64,000 bases of DNA from Prochlorococcus sp. AG-363-P19. GTDB taxonomy: Bacteria > Cyanobacteriota > Cyanobacteriia > PCC-6307 > Cyanobiaceae. Both the position numbers and the translations under genes were made by a program. Below, in pieces: positions 7,727 through 16,462 of this stretch. Under the pieces are notes generated by a model that was not told the origin of the DNA, searched no databases, and saw only the letters and a program-made list of their open reading frames with translations. The stretch's first letter is position 1; each line of letters starts with the position of its first letter. The stretch is from positions 1-64,000 of the forward strand of contig QCGG01000010.1 in assembly GCA_003280055.1 (NCBI GenBank), written 5' to 3'.

Positions 7727-8608
7727 TTATATATTTTTTGAGCTGATCTTATCGACAATTATTTTTTTCAGTTCAGCTGCCTTTCTAATAATTAAGAACT
7801 TATACAAATATTGCTTGAGCTTATATATATACAAATCAATCCTAGATGCATATCTTGGTTTATATATACCTCTCATGAGATCATAAGAGTGCTCATATAA
7901 TTTTACATGCTTATCAATTTCAGTAATTTCATACCCTAATTTATATATATTATTCACAAAAGCGACTTCACCTAATCTAATAATATTAAGGCGATCCTGT
8001 TCATCATAGGATCTAGAAAAGCCTAAAGATCCCTTTGCCTTATGAACTTCTTTCAAAACACTGGATGACGTTAAGCCTGCACCACTATGAGCATGAAGAG
8101 AATCCTCAGGAGAATATGATGCGAAAACATTACTCAAGCCAACATACGCAACAAAACCACAATTACTTGAACGATTAAATGTTTCTAAGCCCTGCAACGC
8201 ATAATCATCTCCAGTAATAATTATGTCATCCTCAGTAAATATAAAGTAGTCATATTCATCTTGAAATAAAGAAAAAGCATGATCATAAGCACCATAAGAT
8301 AAACCAATATTTTCTCTATGCAAAATCCTAATTTTTCCATGATTAGTTCTCGTACCATTTAAGTTGTCTAGAAACTGGTCTCCTTTTTTCCAGCCAATTT
8401 GATTGTTTACAAATATGATATCAAGATTGCATCCAGGATTTGCTTTAGATTCGACCTCAAGTGTAAAGTTGATAAGATCAATTATTTCAGCGCCAGTTGT
8501 AAAATTTTGGGAATGGCTAAAATGTCCCAAAGGATTACCGGCAAGAGTTGTATCGAGTCTTACTGACCTAGGTGCAAATGTCGTAGCTATTACTTTTGCA
8601 ATCCTCAT
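7727..8608 (-). CDS. Probable glycosyltransferase (GT-A fold)
   Basis: A 293-residue protein with a nucleotide-sugar transferase pattern: a mixed N-terminal Rossmann-like half, IFVNNQIG (about residues 64-71), RENIGLSYGAYDHAF, then the acidic metal-binding motif YFIFTEDDIIITGDDY at about 121-136, equivalent to the DXD of GT-A enzymes. The C-terminus is basic and helical, typical of peripheral membrane attachment. I cannot assign donor or acceptor. It follows the RfbH-like gene's direction on the minus strand and probably serves the same surface polysaccharide, though 320 bases separate them. Confidence 0.62.
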   Translation of the reverse strand: MRIAKVIATTFAPRSVRLDTTLAGNPLGHFSHSQNFTTGAEIIDLINFTLEVESKANPGCNLDIIFVNNQIGWKKGDQFLDNLNGTRTNHGKIRILHRENIGLSYGAYDHAFSLFQDEYDYFIFTEDDIIITGDDYALQGLETFNRSSNCGFVAYVGLSNVFASYSPEDSLHAHSGAGLTSSSVLKEVHKAKGSLGFSRSYDEQDRLNIIRLGEVAFVNNIYKLGYEITEIDKHVKLYEHSYDLMRGIYKPRYASRIDLYIYKLKQYLYKFLIIRKAAELKKIIVDKISSKNI

Positions 8609-8846
8609 GGGAACAAAAATTGTGCCATGATAATAATATAACCATTCCTCAGAGAGATTTGCGCATAATTGTATTAATTATGAGAATTGCCTAGATTAGA
8701 CTAAGCTTAATGTAAGGAATTCCGTTAAATTAAAAAGAACATTTTTTTGGCCAATTAATTATGAATGGAAGTTTTTCAACTATTGATATAAATAAAAACC
8801 AAAATAAAGTTCTATGGAGCTGAAGGAATTTATCTCTTTTTTATGG

Positions 8847-9059
8847 CTAAACAGAATCTCTAACATTTGATAAAAACTCCTCAAAACTTGGCAGTGGCAA
8901 GAAGAAGCTCTTAAGAGTTTCACTAAAATTGGTAATGCTTTCTCCAAGCTGATTCAAGCCAACCATCTCGTCAAATCCAGATTTATTAGGCACTGAAACC
9001 GTATCAAAAAAATTTTCTATGTATTCAGAAACAAAAAGTTTTGGGGTGCGATTAGACAT
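8847..9059 (-). CDS. Hypothetical protein, 70 residues
   Basis: A small soluble protein beginning MSNRTPKLFVSEYIENFF and ending in an acidic, phenylalanine-rich helix (LKSFFLPLPSFEEFLSNVRD). No family recognised. The ATG start is preceded by no clear ribosome-binding site, which is common in this genome. Its orientation matches the genes on both sides. Confidence 0.42.
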   Translation of the reverse strand: MSNRTPKLFVSEYIENFFDTVSVPNKSGFDEMVGLNQLGESITNFSETLKSFFLPLPSFEEFLSNVRDSV

Positions 9060-9245
9060 AACAAATCAAGAGCTTGATATTAATTAAAAGTATTTCTCAA
9101 GGAAAGCAAGCCATTCCGAAAAATTTGTTTGCATCTGCTGATAAACCATTAGTCTTATAAGCTTTTCGAAGCCTTTCATCATGTTCAATTTGAACGGTTA
9201 GCTCAATCTCGAGAATATTCAATAAAAAAGTATTATAAAACGAAA

Positions 9246-9806
9246 TCAAACTTCTATCGCCTGCACAAAAACCCTACATAGCGATGGGAGTGAGTCTCTA
9301 CTCCATTCTTGGAGTGTCTTCTGCATTGGACAATTACCTGTCTGCCCAACAATTAAGGTCATTTCATTGCCAGTCAACTCATGACGCCCCTTCAGGATTC
9401 TACTTATTAGCTCAATATCACCCTTATACTTACTGGCTATTTCAGATAATTCATTTAAGGCATCTTGAAATGAAAGCCCCTTCAATGAGGCATGCTTTTG
9501 AAATTCATATCTAGCAGCTTTTGTATACGACCTTGCGCCATCATCAGTGAAGCGTGTTTCTCCGAAATTCAAAATCGAAGGATATGACTCTATTAAAAAG
9601 TCATCCCCTAAAAACTTATCAGTTCCTGCCTTTTGGGAATTTCCCTCCAAATCGGATTGTTTTTCTCCTTCTGGCAAGTCTGATAATGCATTAAGTAAAA
9701 CAGTATTCGCAAATTCCTCTACTGAAATTCCTAACTGCTCTGACTGAGCAATCAAAAGCTCCTTTAACTCTTCGGAAATAGTCACAGTGAGTCGGGAATT
9801 TTCCAC
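9246..9806 (-). CDS. Ribbon-helix-helix-like N-terminus, unknown C-terminal domain
   Basis: A 186-residue protein. Residues 4-40 (RLTVTISEELKELLIAQSE then GISVEEFANTVLLNAL) fit the beta-helix-helix pattern of a ribbon-helix-helix DNA-binding domain, as in CopG- or Arc-like regulators. The remaining 140 residues are a helical soluble domain (ARSYTKAARYEFQKHASLKGL) that I do not recognise, with two cysteines near the C-terminus. The start is GTG. It is the third gene of a leftward set with the cysteine-rich proteins upstream, so it may regulate or act with them. Regulatory function is inference. Confidence 0.62.
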   Translation of the reverse strand: MENSRLTVTISEELKELLIAQSEQLGISVEEFANTVLLNALSDLPEGEKQSDLEGNSQKAGTDKFLGDDFLIESYPSILNFGETRFTDDGARSYTKAARYEFQKHASLKGLSFQDALNELSEIASKYKGDIELISRILKGRHELTGNEMTLIVGQTGNCPMQKTLQEWSRDSLPSLCRVFVQAIEV

Positions 9807-9938
9807 AACAGTAAAAGTGACGTTTGCTACAAAATAACGTATTTGACAAGCAAGGCATCACCAAATAGCTCGATGATGTCCATTCGATTACATTGCAATT
9901 TGCTGAATATGCACTGCTAATAGAAATATAGGCTCTAT

Positions 9939-10331
9939 TTACGGTAGCCACGCGCTAGCAGGCAAAGATTTAAGGTGTCGCGATTTTGATGAATTTAAAG
10001 AGAAGTTAGCCATCCCACATGTAAGGTCACACTGCGTCAATGCAGGATTTCTCAATCGATCAAGAATTCTTGTCTTGTCAACTGATGAAAGCTCACCATT
10101 TGAATCCCATTTCAGGGTCGTTTTTCTTTGTGCAAGATGCGAGTCTGGTTTTAATGCTCTAAAGCCTTCGCGACATTCAAGTTTATTTAAATAGTTCTTG
10201 GCACTATGCAAATCAGAAGAATAAATACAACGGGTTTGGGAACAAGAGAGAAAGACTCTTCCTGAATCACCACGCAAACAAACTATTGACCCCCCTTCGG
10301 GACTTACATAAAGAGGAATGGTGTGGTTCAT
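9939..10331 (-). CDS. Hypothetical cysteine-containing protein
   Basis: A 130-residue protein from the ATG at 10331 (MNHTIPLYVSPEGGSIVCLRGD). A plausible ribosome-binding site GGGGAGG lies 7 bases upstream, inside the previous gene. The frame is open 16 codons further to 10379, but that would overlap the upstream gene by 51 bases. Cysteines are spread through the chain (about six), and no catalytic motif or family is recognised. Its start overlaps the stop of the 52-residue gene (ATGA), so the two are almost certainly translationally coupled. Confidence 0.6.
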   Translation of the reverse strand: MNHTIPLYVSPEGGSIVCLRGDSGRVFLSCSQTRCIYSSDLHSAKNYLNKLECREGFRALKPDSHLAQRKTTLKWDSNGELSSVDKTRILDRLRNPALTQCDLTCGMANFSLNSSKSRHLKSLPASAWLP

Positions 10332-10486
10332 GACACAACCTCCCCTTTCAAATGAATTTGAACACAATGAGTAATACACTCCAGACCTTCTTCACCAATA
10401 GAACATGAAGTAATACATTCAAAATAATCTTCTATTGGGTCAAGGTATTCAGTAGTCTGAAAAGAAGTTTTCAAATTGGCCAGCAT
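10328..10486 (-). CDS. 52-residue cysteine-rich acidic protein
   Basis: This gene encodes MLANLKTSFQTTEYLDP followed by an acidic segment with four cysteines (FECITSCS ... LECITHCV). A GGAG ribosome-binding site lies five bases before the ATG. The two CITxC units form an internal repeat (ECITSC and ECITHC) separated by eight residues, spaced like a metal- or disulfide-binding pair. The stop TGA overlaps the next ATG. No family recognised. It is the first gene of the leftward set that ends with the ribbon-helix-helix-like protein. Confidence 0.6.
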   Translation of the reverse strand: MLANLKTSFQTTEYLDPIEDYFECITSCSIGEEGLECITHCVQIHLKGEVVS

Positions 10487-11077
10487 AACTCCTCATATAA
10501 AAGGACATCCTTTTTAACATCTAAAGACACAATCTTATCGGTAGATGTTAATAATCTTAAAAGACGCTGCTGGTAAGACTTAGCACTAAAAGTGTTTTAT
10601 CAAATAGGAGTTTAGACTGTATTTGGTTATGTTTATAGATTACGATTAAAGCAGATAGTCTTACAAAAGCTTCTTGCAGGCCATTTGATCAAGATCATGA
10701 ACTTTATTTATTAACTATATGGAAACAATCAAATCTGGAACATCGATGGAGCATGCTACAAATCAAGCACTCTTGTTCGCGATAACGAAGATTTAGAAGA
10801 AGGTTGATGAGCTGGTTTCAACTGCAGCCTATGCCAGAGAACTTAAGGGTGGACATTTCCAAAAAGAAGTTGTTGAGATTTTGTAGCAACCGATACATAA
10901 TTGCAATCCGTCTTAATGCTCATAGCACTTAGAGACCAATATTTACTAATCAATGCTGCCAAAGTCATGCAAAAGCTCTTTCTATGAAGTTGTTACGACA
11001 CCAAGGCAAAAAAAAGAGCCGATTTCTTCTACGAACCAATAGAGTTAAGTGATCAAATCATTTAAGCGAGAATCACT
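10487..11077. other. Intergenic stretch with one interrupted short frame
   Basis: About 590 AT-rich bases upstream of the leftward cysteine-rich operon and of the rightward gene at 11078. Apart from the interrupted frame at 10719-10886 I see no gene, RNA or clear hairpin. It should contain the two divergent promoters. Confidence 0.4.
10719..10886 (+). pseudogene. Short reading frame interrupted by an in-frame TAG
   Basis: An ATG frame of 25 codons (METIKSGTSMEHATNQALLF...) hits TAG at 10794 and then continues in the same frame for 29 more codons with a protein-like helical sequence (KKVDELVSTAAYARELKGGH) to a TAG at 10884. The continuity suggests a decayed 55-codon gene, or chance. No family recognised. 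Confidence 0.25.
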
Positions 11078-11386
11078 TTGGTAACTGACAAAGAGCTCCT
11101 CAAAGAAGTCACCCAAGAACTTTGGGAATCTGTCAAAAAACTACGCCCGGGGCTTCCAAAGGAAGCACGTGTGCAGCTAGTTCTAAAAGCACTTATCACT
11201 ATTGGAGACTTATCAAATCCAATTGAGGCTGCCATGGTAGTAGGAACCTGCCTAGAAAAGGAAGAGGATGGCGAGGACTCCTCTGACGATTCAGTTGAAA
11301 ACAAAACACAAAACCGCGACAAATCTCAAATTGAGGAGACGCCTGACGGGAGAAGAATTGTTCGAAGACGATCAGCTGCTAGTTGA
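11078..11386 (+). CDS. Hypothetical helical protein, 102 residues
   Basis: A soluble protein. Its first 65 residues are helical (MVTDKELLKEVTQELWESVK, then EARVQLVLKALITIGDLSNP) and the C-terminus is a charged, probably disordered tail (KEEDGEDSSDDSVENKTQNR ending RRIVRRRSAAS). The start is TTG; no ATG is available within the conserved-looking part. I do not recognise the family. A second frame (11268-11513) overlaps the tail but is basic and low in complexity, and I regard it as spurious. Confidence 0.62.
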   Translation: MVTDKELLKEVTQELWESVKKLRPGLPKEARVQLVLKALITIGDLSNPIEAAMVVGTCLEKEEDGEDSSDDSVENKTQNRDKSQIEETPDGRRIVRRRSAAS

Positions 11387-11576
11387 CTTGTTATTTTCTT
11401 CAAAAATAAGGCCAAAAACCATCTTTCAAAAAGACAAGATGGTGTCCCAACATTTTAAAAAGTTTGTTTTAACAACTAAAGAAATACAAACCATTGTTGT
11501 TGGGCTTAGATAGAGAGACATTTCTCATAGCTTATGTCCTTAAGGGTGATTTAATAACATCTGAGAGCGAAAACTT

Positions 11577-11774
11577 TTAGGAGTGCTTGGGGTTTCCATT
11601 TGAGGTTGCTCTAAACAAAAAAAAGCTTATAGCAAGGGTAATGAAAACAGGTAATAGGAAGCCTAGAAGCTGAAGAGCGACATATAAGGCAATAGAAATG
11701 AATAAAATCTTCTTAATGAGAAACCTATTCTCATCAGTCAATTTCTCCCAAAAGTCAACTATGGATTGCAACAT
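11577..11774 (-). CDS. Small membrane protein, 65 residues
   Basis: The N-terminus is amphipathic (MLQSIVDFWEKLTDENRFLI) and is followed by a long hydrophobic stretch at residues 22-53 (ILFISIALYVALQLLGFLL then VFITLAISFFLF) that can form two short helices in a hairpin. The C-terminus is polar. No named family. Transcribed leftwards, alone. Confidence 0.6.
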   Translation of the reverse strand: MLQSIVDFWEKLTDENRFLIKKILFISIALYVALQLLGFLLPVFITLAISFFLFRATSNGNPKHS

Positions 11775-12222
11775 TGTTGTCAGTGCATATTAATAGTATT
11801 TAAAATATAGGTCTAGATTTAGTTTCGTCAAATAGAGAGTCATCCAGGCCGTTTTGCAAATGCATCAAAAAACAATCTCATTTCTATCGACTTTAGGCAA
11901 AACAGAATATAAAATGATTAATTGATCAACATCACTCTTTGCCGATTGAAGCCTGCCAAGATAGTTATAAATCAGTAAATTCAACATAAATAGAAATAAG
12001 CAACGTTTTTTATTCTATTTCTAAAATCTAAGTTGCATAAAACATTAAAGATTAATTCGTACTCACAAAAAAACTAATATTAAAATAAATAAATCTCAGA
12101 TGGTTCCTGAAGAATAAGGTGACTACATACTTAATTCGTAAAAAATCAATCTAGAAAGATTCAGAAGTAGGCAATCATTTCAAGCCAAGGTTCAAAGTAA
12201 CCTTAATACTATCGTCCGCTTA
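11775..12222. other. Gene-free stretch, 448 bases
   Basis: Very AT-rich sequence with many short stops in all frames. I see no gene, hairpin terminator or repeat. It lies downstream of the leftward gene that ends at 12223 and upstream of the start at 11774. Confidence 0.5.
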
Positions 12223-12711
12223 CTACTTTTTAGTTACTTTATCTAATGCTTTTTTTAGCTTTTTTCTAATATCATTAGGGATTTTCGTTGGGCAAAACTC
12301 CATGGCACCAGACAGAACCTGTAACTCAGATCCATCAAAAAGCTCTTTATTGCTAAGTTTTTCTGGTCCTACGGAGCTTAATCTGCTGCCATGACGGCCC
12401 GTAAGTACTTGCGTGTAAGTAGCTGAAGCTATTCCAACCGCCTTAGAAAATTCCAACCCTGCTTGGAGAGCATTACAGGCATATGAAGTCGTAATTCCTT
12501 TATACAGGAAAAGGTCGCTATCTGAAGCAGGTATAGCATTTTGACCAGACTCTGAGCCTCGAGACACAGGAAATTGGTCCTTTTTGGAATTAGAAGGGCT
12601 GCAACTAATAACCAATATTGAAATCAGCAATGTAGATATTGCTAGCGGTTGGTTTGGCAGCCTGGGTGAGGTTCGCAAGGTAATGGGTGATAATGTTGCA
12701 AAGAAGAGCAT
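12223..12711 (-). CDS. Probable lipoprotein conserved in marine picocyanobacteria
   Basis: A 162-residue exported protein. A hydrophobic segment (AISTLLISILVISC) ends in a lipobox-like VISC at about residues 34-37, so the mature protein is probably a lipoprotein beginning at Cys. The mature part has YKGITTSYACNALQAGLEF, GIASATYTQVLTGRHGS and LFDGSELQVLSGAMEFCP, a compact domain with conserved cysteines that I recall from hypothetical proteins of Prochlorococcus and marine Synechococcus. Function unknown. The annotated ATG gives a long n-region; an internal start is possible. Confidence 0.75.
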   Translation of the reverse strand: MLFFATLSPITLRTSPRLPNQPLAISTLLISILVISCSPSNSKKDQFPVSRGSESGQNAIPASDSDLFLYKGITTSYACNALQAGLEFSKAVGIASATYTQVLTGRHGSRLSSVGPEKLSNKELFDGSELQVLSGAMEFCPTKIPNDIRKKLKKALDKVTKK

Positions 12712-13265
12712 TCACTGATTTGCCCTCGGTCATAATAATCTCATAATTCACCCAGTCGTTGCATGATAAATATCCAAAGTAAGAAATAACAAGAAGAGTT
12801 TAAGATTCTATAATTAAATAAAGAGAGGTGAAAACTAATTAGAGAGTAGCTTATCCCTGAATTATTAAAACATTAGTTGAACCATCTTTAGATAAAGAGC
12901 ACGAAGCGAAAAGCAAATACTGGGTAACAAAGTAAAACATGGACCTTGTGAACAATGCTTCAGATGGTTTTAATATTGATTTATATGTATCTTGGCTGGC
13001 TCCAGAAAGAAAAATGACAATTATCCGAATCCATCATTGTTTCCTCCTCGCCTATTCGCTGAAAGTCATTTGAACAATGAACTGCGCTCTAAGTTCAAAT
13101 TTACTTTAAATACAATTTCATATAGTCTTCATTTGTTTTTATCGAAAAAATTCAATCCTTAGCCTAAACATACTATTTATCAAACATGAAGATTTCAAAT
13201 TAATTTGTTTTTGCTCTAGAGTGTTCGTTAAACTACCTGAAGAATGCAAAATCATTAGTCAGTAA
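12712..13265. other. Divergent intergenic stretch with a weak 44-codon frame
   Basis: AT-rich region between the leftward lipoprotein gene and apt. An ATG frame at 12939-13073 on the plus strand encodes 44 residues (MDLVNNASDGFNIDLYVSWL...), the only frame of note; I give it little weight. No hairpins seen. Confidence 0.35.
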
Positions 13266-13784
13266 ATGTTATCAACTCAACTTAAAGAGCTTATTGGGAC
13301 ATATCCTGATTTCCCCAAGCAGGGAATAGTCTTCAGAGACTTACTGCCAGTTTTCGCTCATCCTAAGCTGTATTCTGAGCTTATAAATGCCATGGCATCT
13401 CATCAAATGTTTGAAGAGGCAGATGCAATAGTGGCAATAGATGCAAGAGGTTTTCTTTTGGCATCTTCTCTTGCCTTGAAAACACTTAAACCAATGGTTG
13501 TAGCTAGAAAACCCGGCAAGCTGCCTGGAACACTTCTTAGCGAATCTTACGATCTTGAATATGGGAATAATTCCTTATCAATTCAAAAGGATGCAATAAA
13601 AAAGTATGAAAAGCTAGTTATAGTAGACGATTTATTAGCTACTGGTGGGACAGTTAAATGTGTGTCAAATATTCTGGAATCTGCGGGTAAAACAATTACT
13701 GGCCTCTCTGTAGTTATTGAACTAAGTCAGTTGAATGGAAAAGCAAAACTAAATTTCCCTATATCTCATCAATTGACTTACTAA
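13266..13784 (+). CDS. apt: Adenine phosphoribosyltransferase
   Basis: This 172-residue enzyme converts adenine and PRPP to AMP and pyrophosphate in purine salvage. It shows YPDFPKQGIVFRDLLPV at the N-terminus, the AIDARGF loop at about 57-63, the RKPGKLPG segment at about 81-88 and the PRPP-binding motif VIVDDLLATGGT at about 118-129. The length is normal. It is the first of three co-directional genes: 49 bases separate it from mtnA, and mtnA overlaps the aldolase gene. The set would recover both the base and the sugar of methylthioadenosine or 5-deoxyadenosine. Confidence 0.96.
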   Translation: MLSTQLKELIGTYPDFPKQGIVFRDLLPVFAHPKLYSELINAMASHQMFEEADAIVAIDARGFLLASSLALKTLKPMVVARKPGKLPGTLLSESYDLEYGNNSLSIQKDAIKKYEKLVIVDDLLATGGTVKCVSNILESAGKTITGLSVVIELSQLNGKAKLNFPISHQLTY

Positions 13785-13833
13785 TGAAAAATTTAAAATT
13801 TGAACGCTCGAAGAAAAAATCTTCCTGAACATC

Positions 13834-14934
13834 ATGAAAATCAATGGTAAAGCATGGCGGACAATTTGGCTCGAGCAGAATGGTGCTTATGTAGGTGTAA
13901 TTGATCAAAGGAAGCTCCCACACAAACTAGCCAAGCACTATATCTATAATCATCATGATGCTGCCGAAGCTATTCAAAAAATGATTGTACGTGGTGCTCC
14001 TTTGATTGGAGTTACTGCTGCATATGGTCTCATGCTTGCTTTGCAAAAAGATCCATCCGATCAATCTTTAGAGAGTGCTTTCTCAGAATTAATTGCTACT
14101 AGGCCCACGGCAATTAATCTTCAATGGTCTTTAAAAAGAGTAAGTAAACTCGTAAAGTCCCTGCCACTAGCTAAAAGAGCAAAAGCTGCACAAAAAGAAG
14201 CTGATGCAATTGCAGAAGAAGATGTCTTAATGTGCGAAGCTATCGGGGATCATGGGTTAGAAGTCCTAAAGAAGTTATCAAAAGATAAGCCATTGGAAAT
14301 GAGAAATAAGCCATTAAATATCCTTACACACTGTAATGCTGGTTGGCTTGCAACAGTTGATTGGGGAACCGCCCTAGCCCCTATATACAAGGCTCATAGA
14401 GCTGGCCTAAAGATTCATGTTTGGGTAGATGAAACGAGACCTCGTAATCAAGGCTCCAGCCTTACAGCTTATGAGCTTGGCTGTGAAGGAGTTCCTTATA
14501 CAGTGATTGTAGACAATGCAGGAGGGCACTTAATGCAGAAGGGTCTTGTAGATGTAATCATAGTGGGTTCCGATCGCACAACTAGTAGAGGTGATGTGTG
14601 CAACAAAATTGGCACCTACCTAAAAGCACTAGCTGCCAAAGACAATTCGGTCCCCTTTTATGTTGCTTTACCGTCCTCCACAATCGATTGGTTAATTATT
14701 GATGGTCTTAATGAGATTCCCATTGAAAATCGCTCATCCTCTGAAGTGCTTCGAATTGAAGGTAAGTTGGATAATGGTGAAGTAAGAGAAATACAATTAT
14801 GTCCGGATAGCAGCAATGGCTTTAACCCCGCATTTGATGTTACACCTAACAGATTGATAAGCGGGCTTATCACTGAAAAGGGCATAAGTCCTGCCAGCAA
14901 ATTAGGATTAAGTCAACTTTACAAAAATGAATAA
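13834..14934 (+). CDS. mtnA: S-methyl-5-thioribose-1-phosphate isomerase
   Basis: A 366-residue enzyme of the eIF2B-related fold that isomerises methylthioribose-1-phosphate (or 5-deoxyribose-1-phosphate) to the ribulose-1-phosphate form. Motifs: VRGAPLIGVTAAYG at residues 52-65, the catalytic Cys167 in LTHCNAG, DETRPRNQG at 199-207 and the catalytic Asp247 in IVGSDRT followed by GDVCNKIGTY. All active-site elements are intact. The stop overlaps the start of the class II aldolase gene by eight bases, so the two are translationally coupled. Enzymes for the complete methionine salvage route (MtnB, MtnC, MtnD, MtnW) are not present here. Confidence 0.96.
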   Translation: MKINGKAWRTIWLEQNGAYVGVIDQRKLPHKLAKHYIYNHHDAAEAIQKMIVRGAPLIGVTAAYGLMLALQKDPSDQSLESAFSELIATRPTAINLQWSLKRVSKLVKSLPLAKRAKAAQKEADAIAEEDVLMCEAIGDHGLEVLKKLSKDKPLEMRNKPLNILTHCNAGWLATVDWGTALAPIYKAHRAGLKIHVWVDETRPRNQGSSLTAYELGCEGVPYTVIVDNAGGHLMQKGLVDVIIVGSDRTTSRGDVCNKIGTYLKALAAKDNSVPFYVALPSSTIDWLIIDGLNEIPIENRSSSEVLRIEGKLDNGEVREIQLCPDSSNGFNPAFDVTPNRLISGLITEKGISPASKLGLSQLYKNE

Positions 14935-15601
14935 AAGTTCAAGAGAAGAAGAAGAACTAAGAGAAGAAATTGTTTTAGTTGCTAGGCAGATGAATTCCAT
15001 TGGTCTTAATCAAGGAACCTCTGGTAATTTATCTAGACGCATAAATGACGGGCTTTTAATTACACCTAGTTCTTTATCATATGAAGAAATGCAATCAGAG
15101 GATATTGTAGCAATAGATCTATTTGGAAATCCGTTGGCAAAGAATCAGTATAAACCGTCTTCTGAATGGAGAATACATGCAGATATTTTTGCAAATAGAC
15201 CAGAGATAAAAGCAGTTCTACATTGTCACTCAATTCATGCCACTGCATTATCTTGTCATCAAAAATCTATCCCTAGTTTTCACTATATGACTGCAATTGC
15301 TGGGGGAAACGATATAAGATGTGCACGTTATGCAACCTTTGGGACAAAAGAACTTTCCAAATTAGTACTATTAGCGCTTAAAGATCGCCTGGCTTGCTTA
15401 CTTGCGCATCATGGACAAATAGCTGTAGGCGAGAATCTAAAAGGAGCAATAAAAATAGCTGTAGAAGTTGAGACTCTCGCACATATATATTTGCAAGCCT
15501 GCCAATTAGGTGAACCTCCTCTATTAAGCCCAAAAGTAATGGAGGCTGTACACAATCAATTTAACAAAATGAATTATCATCGAATCAAAAAACCTAACTA
15601 A
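14927..15601 (+). CDS. Class II (zinc) aldolase, fuculose-1-phosphate aldolase type
   Basis: A 224-residue zinc aldolase of the FucA/AraD family. The glycine-rich phosphate loop GTSGNLSRR (residues 30-38), the catalytic Glu80 in KPSSEWRIH, the zinc ligands His99 and His101 in LHCHSIHA and a late His in AHHGQIAVG (161-162) are present. Placed after mtnA with an eight-base overlap, it most likely cleaves methylthioribulose-1-phosphate or 5-deoxyribulose-1-phosphate to DHAP and an aldehyde, as described for the DHAP shunt in other bacteria. MtnB dehydratase is in the same superfamily and is the main alternative. Confidence 0.9.
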   Translation: MNKSSREEEELREEIVLVARQMNSIGLNQGTSGNLSRRINDGLLITPSSLSYEEMQSEDIVAIDLFGNPLAKNQYKPSSEWRIHADIFANRPEIKAVLHCHSIHATALSCHQKSIPSFHYMTAIAGGNDIRCARYATFGTKELSKLVLLALKDRLACLLAHHGQIAVGENLKGAIKIAVEVETLAHIYLQACQLGEPPLLSPKVMEAVHNQFNKMNYHRIKKPN

Positions 15602-15865
15602 TAAAAATTACTATAAAATCATTTACCTACTTGAAGATCCATCAAGCATCTAATACCAACCAATTCATACAAAAAAATGAGAAGCCCAAAAAATGCCTAG
15701 ACTCTCTAGGGTTGATCTTTATCTAGCTTAGGTGGACTCGGCTTACCTATGTTCTCAGTTTAGAACTATAAGACCCCTTCAACCTAAGACTTAGGTTACA
15801 AGAAAGTCATTATAGATTATGCTCAAATAAGCTATAACGAAGAGAGTTGCTTTTCAGCAAGCCAT

Positions 15866-16114
15866 ATGAATAAATCTCTATCGAAAGCAATTGCTCTTTT
15901 GCTTGGCTGGCTTCTTGCATTAATGTTCTTAGGTAATCCAGCTCATGCAGAGAAAACTTTAGTGAAAAGTCCAAATAAGGAAAAGGAGAAAATAGATAAT
16001 AAAAATGCAACGCCTGAAGTCAGTCTTGAAAATCTTTTAGGGCCAGAAGATAATTTCCCATTTCTACCAGACAACCACCGTGATAGTGGAACAGGAAAGT
16101 TTGCCAATTTTTAA
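15866..16114 (+). CDS. Small exported protein
   Basis: An 82-residue precursor. A signal peptide is clear: a basic start, MNKSLSKAIALLLGWLLALM, and an Ala-His-Ala cleavage site (NPAHAEK) at about residues 27-29. The mature protein is 53 residues, first charged (SPNKEKEKIDNKN), then with an acidic, proline-rich end (GPEDNFPFLPDNHRDSGTGK). It probably works in the lumen or periplasm. No family recognised. It stands alone after the salvage operon. Confidence 0.7.
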   Translation: MNKSLSKAIALLLGWLLALMFLGNPAHAEKTLVKSPNKEKEKIDNKNATPEVSLENLLGPEDNFPFLPDNHRDSGTGKFANF

Positions 16115-16231
16115 TAAAAACTTTCCTCAACTTTTCCCTAAAAGCAATTATAGAAAGAATTTTAGAATATTCACCCTGTAATGGGTAAAGAGACAAGGTT
16201 ATCTAAAAATAGATAAATATCAAGACATTAT

Positions 16232-16462
16232 CTAAGCATCACTAGAGTCCAGCTCCTCTGGAATTTGCAACCAACCACAGTTCCATTCCTTACCTTCAAC
16301 CAGTTCGGACCAAGGGACTCTGATTAGAAAATTTTTGTTTAAAAGTGAAGAGACTTCAATCCATCTTCTGTTTCCTTTTCCACCAAATTGTTTGACTTGA
16401 AAGTGGCGATATCCTCCTCTTTTTCTTGCAGAGGTCCAAGCATGATTAGGCGGCCATCTCAT
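16232..16462 (-). CDS. TIGR02450-type tryptophan-rich protein
   Basis: A 76-residue soluble protein of the small tryptophan-rich family TIGR02450, found in cyanobacteria and some proteobacteria. Conserved aromatic positions are visible: HAWTSARKR near the start, YRHFQVKQF, RRWIEVSSLL and VPWSELVEGKEWNCGWLQIP. Six tryptophans in 76 residues is distinctive. The function is unknown. It starts at ATG and has no co-directional neighbour within 200 bases. Confidence 0.8.
   Translation of the reverse strand: MRWPPNHAWTSARKRGGYRHFQVKQFGGKGNRRWIEVSSLLNKNFLIRVPWSELVEGKEWNCGWLQIPEELDSSDA

Noticed and set aside
11268-11513. Frame overlapping the 3' end of the gene at 11078.
   Set aside because: Basic and low-complexity, overlaps a better frame, no start context.
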